Shown here: piece after piece, positions 25,856 through 33,363 of the stretch
How positions within the stretch are numbered: the first letter of the stretch is position 1
How the letters are laid out: the number at the start of each line of letters is the position of its first letter
Assembly: GCA_947501555.1 (NCBI GenBank)
Contig: CANMWG010000007.1
Coordinates: 1 to 40,270, forward strand
Reading direction: 5' to 3'
DNA: 40,270 nt
Source: an uncultured Paracoccaceae bacterium
Lineage (GTDB): Bacteria; Pseudomonadota; Alphaproteobacteria; Rhodobacterales; Rhodobacteraceae
Program-made: the position numbers and the translations under genes
The notes under the pieces: generated by a model
Told to the model about the DNA's origin: nothing
What the model saw: only the letters and a program-made list of their open reading frames with translations
Database searches by the model: none

Positions 25856-26618
25856 CGTCGTGATACTGAATGGCATTTGAGCTGGCGAACGGCCCAAGAC
25901 ACAAGACCTCGGGGTCGAATGTGCGGACAACGCCTTTGTCGACTTTATAGTCAAAGATGGCCCGACCTGTCAGATAGTTTATTGAAAGCTCAGCGATGTC
26001 GTCATCAAATTCAATTATATAACCGGCCCAAACCGTATCCGACCCAATCAACCGCCAACAGCCGTCTTGGTAGCGGTACTTGTCAACGGAAACGGCTGGT
26101 TGGGCACGGCTTGTGACTTCCAAAATGTTGCCGACAGTGCGGTAGCTATAGCGACCAACGTCATCATAACTATACATTTCAGCAAAGAGAACTGGAGGCG
26201 TCCCGTCGGCATTTGGGTTGAAGACAACGACGCCATTTTGGAGCGGATAGGACTTTGCTTCGATGAAGAGTATCTTGTTTTGATCGTCAAAAATAAAATT
26301 CCAGTCTGCCGAAACTGACGGCTCTGTCAGTGCTGCGACATCGTCCAAAGCCAATGTCGACAAAAGCCGATTTATTGCGCGGTTGAGCCCGTAATCTTCC
26401 CAAATCCCTCTTTCGGCATATCTGACATCAAGGCCGACCACGGCGCCGATAACATCGGCCAAATGTGCAAGGGTCGCTAGATTTGGGTCGTCACAGATGC
26501 CCCGCTCAATGTCACCTTCCGGATAATTGCAATCTACGCTGTCGGCCTGGGATGTCCCCGCGAAAACGCCCGACAACAGCAACGTCAGCCCAAGTCGTCG
26601 CAAGTGATCGGGCATCAT
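25845..26618 (-). CDS. Secreted LprI-like protein of unknown function
   Basis: 257 residues. The signal peptide is LGLTLLLSGVFAGTSQA. The mature N-terminus has VDCNYPEGDIERGICDDPNLATLAHLADVIG in pieces typical of LprI/DUF1311 (a Cys pair, then an ICxDPxLxxL motif). The remainder is beta-rich and not assigned. ATG 26618 is supported by AAGGAT 7 nt upstream; the longer reading from 26744 overlaps the asd end and has no signal peptide. GC content is below that of the neighbours. Some relatives inhibit lysozyme, but that role is not shown here. Lies downstream of asd on the same strand with a 122-bp gap. Confidence 0.7.
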   Translation of the reverse strand: MMPDHLRRLGLTLLLSGVFAGTSQADSVDCNYPEGDIERGICDDPNLATLAHLADVIGAVVGLDVRYAERGIWEDYGLNRAINRLLSTLALDDVAALTEPSVSADWNFIFDDQNKILFIEAKSYPLQNGVVVFNPNADGTPPVLFAEMYSYDDVGRYSYRTVGNILEVTSRAQPAVSVDKYRYQDGCWRLIGSDTVWAGYIIEFDDDIAELSINYLTGRAIFDYKVDKGVVRTFDPEVLCLGPFASSNAIQYHDGRN

Positions 26619-26740
26619 GGCAGTATCCTTTGTAAATCGCGGATTTGAAAGACATTGGTGGGTCGCAATGAATAGACCCATCCAATGAATTTGACACCAC
26701 CCCGTCTGAAAATGCAAATCTTGGATGTCGGCGGCCCGGA

Positions 26741-27811
26741 TCAAAGTGTCTCGCGTTGTCGCGCTTCTGGAACTGCTATGTCGCGCAAGCGTTCCGCGAT
26801 CTGCACGGCGTTTTGTGCCGCACCTTTCAGCAGCTGGTCCCCGACAACGAACATCGTGATGGTCCGTCCAGACGGATCGCCCAGATCAGGCCGGATACGA
26901 CCGACCAGCACGTCTTCTTGGCCTGAGGCCTCGTTTGCCATCGGGAAATGATTGCTTGCCGCATCGTCGACCAACCGTAGACCCGGAGCGTCTGCAATTG
27001 CGCTGCGAATGCTGACCGCGTTGACGTGATCCGCAAACCGGATGGAGACCGCAATTCCATGCGCCCGCAGCACAGGGACCCGGATGCAGTTCACGCTGAT
27101 CGGCAGGCTTGGTTGGTCAAGAATCCGCCGGGTTTCGGCGATCACTTTGAGTTCTTCGCCGTTGTAGCCGGTTTCGGGGTCGATATCCGCGTTATGGCTG
27201 AAAAAGTTGAACGCGTAGGGGTGGGGCAGGACCTGTGGTGTGAAATCTTCGCCCGCCAAGGCCGCCTTGGTTCCGTCGCGCAGTTCGTCCATCATCGCCG
27301 CGCCACCGCCCGAGGCCGCCTGATAGGTGCTGAGCGAAAGCCGTGTGATCGACCAGCGTGCGTGCAGCGGAGCCAGCGCTGTTGTCAGGATTGCCGCGAT
27401 GCAATTGGGGTTTGCCACGATCTTTGCGCCGGGGTGCAGCGTGTGCGCATTGGCTTCGGGGACGACGAGTGGGATGTCATCCTGCATCCGAAAGGCTGAG
27501 GAATTGTCGATGACCTGCGCGCCAGCAGCAACCGCAAGCGGCGCGAATTTGCGCGATATTGTGGCCCCAGCGGCGAAAAAGGCGATATCCACCCCTGCAA
27601 AGCTGTCCTCGTTGAGTTCCTGCACCGTGATCTGATCATCATGGAACGCAACCGATTGCCCAGCTGAGCGGGCAGAGGCCAGCAGCCGCAGTTCATGGAT
27701 CGGAAAATTGCGCCGCGATAGGCTGTCGATCAGCGCTTGGCCGACGACGCCGGTTGCGCCGACGATGGCCAAGACAGGCGCGCTAGGTGAGGGTGGGATG
27801 TGAGCATTCAT
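26741..27811 (-). CDS. asd: Aspartate-semialdehyde dehydrogenase
   Basis: 356 residues. VLAIVGATGVVGQALID is the NADP site, VANPNCIAAIL carries the catalytic cysteine C137, and STYQAASGGGAAMMDEL and the later RVPVLRAHG region with the active-site histidine complete the family pattern. It reduces aspartyl phosphate to aspartate semialdehyde, the branch point to lysine/diaminopimelate, threonine, methionine and isoleucine. AGGAAG lies 7 nt before the ATG. Upstream is an unusual leader ORF rich in Thr, Met and Lys codons with alternative hairpins (27839-27981), which suggests attenuation by aspartate-family amino acids. Confidence 0.95.
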   Translation of the reverse strand: MNAHIPPSPSAPVLAIVGATGVVGQALIDSLSRRNFPIHELRLLASARSAGQSVAFHDDQITVQELNEDSFAGVDIAFFAAGATISRKFAPLAVAAGAQVIDNSSAFRMQDDIPLVVPEANAHTLHPGAKIVANPNCIAAILTTALAPLHARWSITRLSLSTYQAASGGGAAMMDELRDGTKAALAGEDFTPQVLPHPYAFNFFSHNADIDPETGYNGEELKVIAETRRILDQPSLPISVNCIRVPVLRAHGIAVSIRFADHVNAVSIRSAIADAPGLRLVDDAASNHFPMANEASGQEDVLVGRIRPDLGDPSGRTITMFVVGDQLLKGAAQNAVQIAERLRDIAVPEARQRETL

Positions 27812-27838
27812 ATCAGTCTTCCTATGGTTTTTGCGGAA

Positions 27839-27882
27839 GACGGGGGTGCTTTTGGCCAGTGCCCCGTCCGGTCCGGCGGGGC
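27839..27882 (-). promoter_or_regulatory. Mutually exclusive hairpins in the asd leader (candidate attenuator)
   Basis: In transcript order (minus strand), GCCCCG (complement of 27877-27882) can pair with CGGGGC (complement of 27861-27866). Alternatively GACGGGG (complement of 27862-27868) pairs with CCCCGTC (complement of 27839-27845). Both stems use the same central strand, so only one can form, as in classical amino-acid attenuators. The second stem ends about 16 nt before the asd ribosome binding site. There is no strong U-run, so control could be on termination by Rho or on translation initiation rather than intrinsic termination. Confidence 0.55.
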
Positions 27883-27897
27883 TTTGTCTGGTTTAGG

Positions 27898-27981
27898 TTA
27901 GCGTTGATGCACCCATGCCAAACAAACCCACGCCGAAGCGGTGGTTTTGGTCGTCATGGTCTTTGTTGTCATCAACGTCAT
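27898..27981 (-). CDS. Candidate leader peptide of asd (Thr/Met/Lys-rich)
   Basis: A 27-codon ORF ending 86 nt before asd. Its first 14 residues are MTLMTTKTMTTKTT: eight Thr, three Met, two Lys and one Leu, followed by a non-repetitive end (ASAWVCLAWVHQR). These three amino acids are exactly the end products of the pathway that asd feeds. There is no Shine-Dalgarno sequence, but the ATG is 7 nt after a TATGCA -10-like box, so the mRNA would be leaderless, as known for trpL of Sinorhizobium. In-frame ATGs at 27972 and 27957 are alternative starts. The codon bias could be chance, but 13 of 14 is striking. Confidence 0.6.
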   Translation of the reverse strand: MTLMTTKTMTTKTTASAWVCLAWVHQR

Positions 27982-27988
27982 GCGGCGG

Positions 27989-28017
27989 TGCATATCAGTT
28001 CGATTGGCAGTGGGCAA
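27989..28017 (-). promoter_or_regulatory. Possible promoter of the asd leader
   Basis: On the minus strand, TTGCCC (complement of 28012-28017), a 17-nt spacer and TATGCA (complement of 27989-27994) precede the leader ATG by 7 nt. The -10 matches consensus poorly (TAT only). The geometry is identical to that before the ileS leader. It overlaps the end of the monooxygenase gene. Confidence 0.45.
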
Positions 28018-29185
28018 GCCGCCCCAAGGGCGCCAGCATGGTGCCGCAGACGATGGCTGTCAAAACCTTTGGCCCCGGTGGGATTTGTGAGATCGGATAA
28101 AGCAGTCTATCGCGGAGCATGGGCAACCACCGGCTGTCGGATTGGTACTGTGGGGTGAAGGCCGCGCTCATCATTTGATAGCTGCGCACATGCCAGCGTC
28201 GGGCTTTGGCATAGAGCGCGAGGGCGGCATCGCCTTCGGTGGTTTTTAACGCCAGCGCCAATGCCATTGCATCCAACAGGGCCATATTCGCCCCTTGCCC
28301 CAGTTGTGGGCTGGCCCGGTGGGCCGCGTCGCCGATGTGTACCAAGCCCGGCGACCAGGGCTTGCGCAAGGTGCCATGTGCATAGCGCGCCATGGTCATT
28401 TGCGCGGGGTCTGTAACCTGTGCGGCAAAAGGTGCGAAGGCGGGCCAAAGCGTTGTGGCCTCTGCCTTCCACGCGTCCAATCCGTCGTTCTGCCATGTGT
28501 CGAAACTATCGCGTGGCATGGACCAGAAAATCGCAGCCTTTTGCGTCGGATCACCGGGCAGGCAGCCGATGGGCAGGGCACCTATCATCCGGTCAGCACG
28601 CCGGTAGCATTGGCTGAGTTGGTTGCCGGGAAGGTCGGTTTCGGGCCAGTCCACCGTGCCCCAGATCGCGCCGTAAGGCAGCGGGCGTGATGTGAGCGGG
28701 GACAGTGCCGATCCCGCACCGGCTGCGTCGACGATCAGATCGAAGGGGCCGTGCGTTTCGCCGTTTTCCAAAGTCAACGTGCCCTGCGTCACTGAGGTTA
28801 CCTGACTGTTTGGATGTAGGGTAATGTCGCGGGACAGGGCTGCCTGATAGATCGCATCAAACAGGCTGGCGCGGTGAATGCCCAAGCCGTGCCGTCCATC
28901 AGTGGATTTGTCATACCAGACGTTGAGGACTTTACGTTGCCTGTCGGCTTCATGCCCCAGCATCCGTTGGATGGGGGTGCCTTTGGCCCGCGCGGCCTCG
29001 CCCGCGCCGATCTTGTCCAGCACATCCTGCCCCACAGGTTGGATCACAAGACCTGAGCCAACGGGTTTGGGGGTATCAAACTGATCAAAGATCTGCACGT
29101 GGTGACCAAGATCTGCCAGCAAAGCGGCTGCCGTGAGCCCCCCGATGCCAGCGCCTGCGATTGCAATGGTTTGGACTTGGGACAC
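27995..29185 (-). CDS. FAD-dependent aromatic-ring-type monooxygenase
   Basis: 396 residues of the PHBH/UbiH group A flavoprotein family. IAIAGAGIGGLTAAALLADLG is the GxGxxG ADP-binding start, FDLIVDAAGAGS holds the DG-like motif, and GLVHIGDAAHRASPQLGQGANMAL (in parts) is the GD motif contacting FAD. Members hydroxylate aromatic or quinone-like substrates using NAD(P)H and oxygen, for example salicylate. No catabolic partner lies next to it; the asd leader begins 13 nt beyond the stop. Substrate unknown. Confidence 0.88.
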   Translation of the reverse strand: MSQVQTIAIAGAGIGGLTAAALLADLGHHVQIFDQFDTPKPVGSGLVIQPVGQDVLDKIGAGEAARAKGTPIQRMLGHEADRQRKVLNVWYDKSTDGRHGLGIHRASLFDAIYQAALSRDITLHPNSQVTSVTQGTLTLENGETHGPFDLIVDAAGAGSALSPLTSRPLPYGAIWGTVDWPETDLPGNQLSQCYRRADRMIGALPIGCLPGDPTQKAAIFWSMPRDSFDTWQNDGLDAWKAEATTLWPAFAPFAAQVTDPAQMTMARYAHGTLRKPWSPGLVHIGDAAHRASPQLGQGANMALLDAMALALALKTTEGDAALALYAKARRWHVRSYQMMSAAFTPQYQSDSRWLPMLRDRLLYPISQIPPGPKVLTAIVCGTMLAPLGRLAHCQSN

Positions 29186-29314
29186 TGGGTAACCTGTTTT
29201 GACTGATCTGCCAAAGGGCTACCGCATTTGAAGGGCAAGGTACAATGCGCAGGTTGCTTCGCACTGGGTGGCGTCTTACCGTCCTGCCACTTTGATGTGC
29301 GAGAGAGTAGAGTG

Positions 29315-29629
29315 ATGTGGGTGCGTAAGACAAAATGGCGACGACTGGCAATAGCGATTGCCACCATGCAAATCATCGTCGCTGTTGCGGTACTCAATGT
29401 ATCATACCAAAACCCCATCTCTGATCTCGCATGCTTGGGTGGCATTTTTGGCAGTCTCGTGAATATCGTCATATTGGTCGCGCTTGGCCTTTGGTCGCTC
29501 TACCTAGGATACAGGTCATACCGCGCAAAGGCGTTGCATCCCGTGCTGCGCTATGTGCCTGTGGTAGCCGTATCGAGTTTTCTGGCGATCTACGTCAGCG
29601 CCGAAGCGGCGTTGCTCTGTACGGTTTGA
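29315..29629 (+). CDS. Small membrane protein of unknown function
   Basis: 104 residues from ATG 29315 (a longer reading from 29228 lacks membrane character). It has a basic N-terminus (WVRKTKWRR) and three hydrophobic stretches (LAIAIATMQIIVAVAVL, IVILVALGLWSLYLGY, VVAVSSFLAIYVSAEAALL). Three transmembrane helices are likely. The ribosome binding site (GAGAG) is weak. No family recognised. It ends 39 bp before the ileS promoter. Confidence 0.55.
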   Translation: MWVRKTKWRRLAIAIATMQIIVAVAVLNVSYQNPISDLACLGGIFGSLVNIVILVALGLWSLYLGYRSYRAKALHPVLRYVPVVAVSSFLAIYVSAEAALLCTV

Positions 29630-29667
29630 ACAGTCAGAGCCATAAATTGGTTAGACATTTACATCCC

Positions 29668-29696
29668 TTTACCCCGCCCGCATCCCTGCCTATAAG
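29668..29696 (+). promoter_or_regulatory. Probable promoter of the ileS leader
   Basis: TTTACC (29668-29673), a 17-nt spacer and TATAAG (29691-29696). The -10 ends 7 nt before the leader ATG at 29704, which places transcription start at or next to the start codon. The arrangement matches that before the asd leader. Confidence 0.6.
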
Positions 29697-29703
29697 CGCG
29701 CCC

Positions 29704-29748
29704 ATGATGGGCCGGATGATCATAGTCATTATCTGCCCGGCGGTTTGA
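29704..29748 (+). CDS. Candidate leader peptide of ileS (Ile-rich)
   Basis: A 14-codon ORF, MMGRMIIVIICPAV, with four Ile codons (ATC, ATA, ATT, ATC) and one Val within five codons. The rare ATA codon is included. It lies directly upstream of isoleucyl-tRNA synthetase and has no Shine-Dalgarno sequence, but the promoter position predicts a leaderless mRNA. The stop codon lies inside the first of two hairpins that resemble an attenuator. Ribosome stalling at the Ile codons when Ile-tRNA is short would raise ileS expression. This is inferred from the classic ilv/his/trp mechanism. Confidence 0.65.
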   Translation: MMGRMIIVIICPAV

Positions 29749-29800
29749 GATTCAGACCAGCCGGGAACAGGTGTCTGCGTGCGCGCACCGCTTCTTTACT
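29736..29800 (+). promoter_or_regulatory. Attenuator-like hairpins between the leader peptide and ileS
   Basis: Stem 1:2 is CCCGGC-GGTTTG (29736-29747) with CAGACC-bulge-GCCGGG (29753-29765), 12 pairs with one bulge and one G-T pair. Stem 3:4 is GGTGT (29770-29774) with GCACC (29785-29789), followed by the U-rich CTTCTTTACTTT. The antiterminator 2:3 can form between CAGAC (29753-29757) and GTCTG (29773-29777). This is the 1:2, 2:3, 3:4 logic of amino-acid attenuators. Stem 3:4 is short, so the terminator is modest. Confidence 0.6.
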
Positions 29801-29831
29801 TTGAATTGTGATACCAAAAAGGACGCAACAG

Positions 29832-32753
29832 ATGTGCGCCGAAACCAACGACTATAAAGACACTTTGAACCTCCCCCGTACGGATTTTCCGATGCGGGCC
29901 GGATTGCCCAAGCGCGAACCCGATTGGCTGGCCCGTTGGGCGCAGATCGGCGTGTATGATCAGTTGCGTGCCAAGGCCGCGGGTCGTAAGCCCTTTACCC
30001 TGCATGACGGCCCGCCTTACGCGAATGGCCATCTACATATCGGCCACGCGCTGAACAAGATCCTGAAAGATATGGTTGTCCGCAGCCAGCAGATGATGGG
30101 CCGCGACGCCCGCTACATCCCCGGCTGGGACTGCCACGGTCTGCCCATCGAATGGAAAATCGAAGAGGCCTATCGCCAGAAAGGTCAGAACAAAGACGAC
30201 GTCGATGTCGTTGATTTCCGCCAAGAATGCCGCAAATTCGCCGAAGGCTGGGTGGAAATTCAGCGCGAGGAATTCAAGCGTCTGGGTGTGCAGGGCAATT
30301 GGGACGAACCCTACCTGACCATGAATTTCCATGCGGAAAAGGTGATTGCTGAGGAGTTCCAGAAGTTCTTGATGAATGGCACGCTTTATCAAGGCTCCAA
30401 ACCTGTGATGTGGTCCCCGGTTGAGAAAACAGCATTGGCTGAGGCCGAGGTCGAATATCACGACAAGGAAAGCTTTACCATCTGGGTGAAGTTCCCCGTC
30501 CGCGATACGAACAACGACGCATTGAAAGGCGCGTTTGTGGTGATCTGGACGACAACCCCATGGACGATGCCATCAAATAAGGCCGTGGTCTATTCGGAAA
30601 CAGTTTCTTATGGCGTATACGAAGTCACCGACGCGCCTGAGGATAATTGGGTGTGCAAAGGCGAGCGTTATATCCTGGCCGATAATCTGGCCGAAGGCGT
30701 GTTTGCCAAGGCGCGGGTTGATCAGTTCACACGGGTCAGTGATGCAGGTGATTTGTCGGAAACATCATTGTCGCACCCACTGGCGGGTACCGAAGGTAGC
30801 AACGGTGAATGGGACGATCCGCGCGATTTCCGCGCTGCTCCTTTTGTGACGGATGGTGAAGGCACCGGCTTTGTCCATTGCGCCCCGTCGCACGGTATGG
30901 ATGAATTTGAGCTTTACCGTGATCTGGGCATGCTTGAGCAGATGATCACCTATAACGTTATGGAAGACGGGTCTTTCCGCGAAGAGCTGCCTTTCTTCGG
31001 TGGCAAGAAAATCCTGCGTGACAAGATCAACAAGAAGAACAAGAACAACCCTTGGGAAGGCGATGCCAATACAGCCGTGATGGCGAAACTGGCCGAGGTT
31101 GGCGGGTTGTTTGCACGTGGTGTGATTAAACACAGCTATCCGCATTCCTGGCGCTCGAAGGCCCCGGTGATCTATCGCAATACCCCGCAATGGTTTGCTG
31201 CCGTGGATAAGCCTGTGAACGACGGCAAAGACACGTACGGCACGACGATCCGTGAACGTGCCCTACGTTCAATCGATGAGCTGGTCACCTGGACGCCGAA
31301 AGCTGGCCGCAACCGGCTGTATTCGATGATCGAGGCGCGCCCGGACTGGGTGCTGTCCCGCCAACGTGCCTGGGGCGTGCCACTAACCTGTTTTGTGAAG
31401 GTCGGTGCATTGCCCACGGATGCGGATTATCTGTTGCGCAATGAGGCGGTGAATGCCCGCATTTTGACAGCGTTTGAGGCCGAAGGCGCAGATGCGTGGT
31501 ATGCCGAAGGGGCCAAGGCACGCTTTCTTGGCGATGATGTGGATCATGATGCCTATACTCAAGTGTTTGATATCTTGGACGTTTGGTTCGACAGCGGATC
31601 GACCCATGCGTTTGTTTTGCGTGATCGCGCGGATGGGTCTGACGATGGGATGGCCGATGTCTATCTGGAAGGGACCGACCAGCACCGTGGTTGGTTCCAT
31701 TCATCCATGTTGCAGGCTTGCGGCACCATGGGCCATGCGCCGTATCGGGCGGTAGTGACCCATGCCTTTACGCTGGATGCAAAGGGCGAAAAGATGTCCA
31801 AGTCCTTGGGCAACATCATCGCCCCGGCCGAAGTCGTCAAGCAATATGGCGCGGATATCCTGCGGCTTTGGGTGGCCACGACGGACTATAAGCATGATCA
31901 CCGGATCGGTGATGAAATCCTGAAAGGGGTGGCCGATAGCTATCGCCGTTTGCGCAATACGCTGCGGTTTATGTTGGGGTCTTTGGCGGACTTTACTGAG
32001 GCGGACCGGGTGGAACCGGCCGATATGCCCGAGCTGGAACGCTGGGTGCTGCACCGCTTGGCTGAGATCGACGTGCAGGTGCGCGAGGGCTACGCCAAAT
32101 ACGATTTCCAAGGTGTCTTCCGCGCGGTGTTTGAGTTCGCCACGCTGGATCTGTCGGCCTATTATTTCGATATCCGCAAGGATGCGCTCTATTGCGACGG
32201 CGACACGACCCGCCGCAAGGCGGCCCGGACGGTTCTGGATATTCTGTTCCACCGCCTGACAAAATGGCTCGCGCCAATGCTAACATTCACAATGGAAGAG
32301 GTCTGGCTGGAACGGTTCCCGGGCGATGATAGCTCGATCCATCTTGAGGACTTCGCGGAGACACCAACGACTTGGGTGGATGAGGCACTGGCGACAAAAT
32401 GGGCCACGATCCGCAAGGTCCGCCGGGTTGTGACCGGCGCGCTTGAGGTGGAACGGACGAACAAGGTGATCGGCGCGTCGCTTGAAGCGGCGCCAACGGT
32501 CTATGTCAGCGCGGATGTGGCCGCATTGCTGGGCACGGTGGATTTTGACGATCTGTGCATCACCTCGGGCATCACCGTGTCGACTGATGCCGCACCTGAG
32601 GGCGCATTCACGCTGGACGATGCGGCGGATGTGGCGGTGATCTTTGCCAAGGCGGATGGCGACAAATGCGAACGCTGCTGGAAGATCCTGCCGGATGTGG
32701 GCAACTACGCCCATCCGGGCGTCTGTGGGCGCTGTAACGACGCGTTGGGGTGA
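29832..32753 (+). CDS. ileS: Isoleucyl-tRNA synthetase
   Basis: 973 residues, class I synthetase. The HIGH motif is at 69-72 (YANGHLHIGH), followed by the WDCHGLPIEWK segment, the CP1 editing domain (WTTTPWTMPSN), KMSKS at 654-658, and a C-terminal zinc finger with C946, C949, C965 and C968. It charges tRNA-Ile and edits valine. ATG 29832 follows AAGGAC 8 nt upstream; the reading from 29808 adds eight unlikely residues. The Ile-rich leader peptide and hairpins upstream suggest attenuation control. It is followed by ogt with a 4-nt overlap. Confidence 0.97.
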   Translation: MCAETNDYKDTLNLPRTDFPMRAGLPKREPDWLARWAQIGVYDQLRAKAAGRKPFTLHDGPPYANGHLHIGHALNKILKDMVVRSQQMMGRDARYIPGWDCHGLPIEWKIEEAYRQKGQNKDDVDVVDFRQECRKFAEGWVEIQREEFKRLGVQGNWDEPYLTMNFHAEKVIAEEFQKFLMNGTLYQGSKPVMWSPVEKTALAEAEVEYHDKESFTIWVKFPVRDTNNDALKGAFVVIWTTTPWTMPSNKAVVYSETVSYGVYEVTDAPEDNWVCKGERYILADNLAEGVFAKARVDQFTRVSDAGDLSETSLSHPLAGTEGSNGEWDDPRDFRAAPFVTDGEGTGFVHCAPSHGMDEFELYRDLGMLEQMITYNVMEDGSFREELPFFGGKKILRDKINKKNKNNPWEGDANTAVMAKLAEVGGLFARGVIKHSYPHSWRSKAPVIYRNTPQWFAAVDKPVNDGKDTYGTTIRERALRSIDELVTWTPKAGRNRLYSMIEARPDWVLSRQRAWGVPLTCFVKVGALPTDADYLLRNEAVNARILTAFEAEGADAWYAEGAKARFLGDDVDHDAYTQVFDILDVWFDSGSTHAFVLRDRADGSDDGMADVYLEGTDQHRGWFHSSMLQACGTMGHAPYRAVVTHAFTLDAKGEKMSKSLGNIIAPAEVVKQYGADILRLWVATTDYKHDHRIGDEILKGVADSYRRLRNTLRFMLGSLADFTEADRVEPADMPELERWVLHRLAEIDVQVREGYAKYDFQGVFRAVFEFATLDLSAYYFDIRKDALYCDGDTTRRKAARTVLDILFHRLTKWLAPMLTFTMEEVWLERFPGDDSSIHLEDFAETPTTWVDEALATKWATIRKVRRVVTGALEVERTNKVIGASLEAAPTVYVSADVAALLGTVDFDDLCITSGITVSTDAAPEGAFTLDDAADVAVIFAKADGDKCERCWKILPDVGNYAHPGVCGRCNDALG

Positions 32754-33199
32754 TTGTTGAGACGTCTCCGGTCGGCCCCATCGGGGCCGACGCTGCAGAT
32801 GAGGCCGTCACGCGGCTGATCTGGGGGCAGGGGGGCACGCTGGTGGATGGGGCGCTACACGCGCAATTGCGTGCGGAAATGCAGGCCTATTTTGCAGGGG
32901 AGCTGACGCAGTTCGCAACGCCACTGGCGCCTAAGGGCAGTGCGTTTCAACAGGCGTTCTATGCGGCGCTTGGCGCTATTCCTTATGGGGAAACACGGAC
33001 CTATGGGGACTTGGCGCAGGAGCTGGATGTCTCTGCGCAAGCGATTGGGCAGGCCTGCGGGGCGAATCCGATAGCGATTTTGATCCCGTGCCACCGGGTT
33101 TTGTCCGCCACTGGGTTGGGCGGATATTCCGGCGAGGGTGGGGTTGAGGCGAAGGTGACCTTGCTAAAATTAGAACGGGCGGCGGGACTGCTGATCTGA
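32750..33199 (+). CDS. ogt: Methylated-DNA-protein-cysteine methyltransferase
   Basis: 149 residues from a GTG overlapping the ileS stop (GTGA). The active-site motif IPCHRV has the acceptor cysteine C114. The helix-turn-helix region IPYGETRTYGDLAQELDVSAQAIGQACGANP (read in two parts) is normal. It repairs O6-alkylguanine by suicidal methyl transfer. The N-terminal ribonuclease-like domain is shortened, as in the Ogt subgroup. Co-transcription with ileS is probable and may be only economical. Confidence 0.93.
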   Translation: MIVETSPVGPIGADAADEAVTRLIWGQGGTLVDGALHAQLRAEMQAYFAGELTQFATPLAPKGSAFQQAFYAALGAIPYGETRTYGDLAQELDVSAQAIGQACGANPIAILIPCHRVLSATGLGGYSGEGGVEAKVTLLKLERAAGLLI

Positions 33200-33363
33200 G
33201 AAGATTGCAGCAACTTTGGCCGTTAGAGCGGCGTCCGCAAAATCGGCAATGCAGATTTTCGGCGACAAGACGGTCGGCGGCATAGCACTTGTTCTGACCC
33301 CCCCCCGCATTCTCAGGCAGTATAAATCGCGTGCGACGCCTGCAATGACCCTTAATCTTCTGC

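Noticed and set aside
27787..28158. 123-codon plus-strand ORF over the asd leader region
   Set aside because: It overlaps the ends of two well-supported minus-strand genes and has an implausible Trp/Cys/Arg-rich composition.
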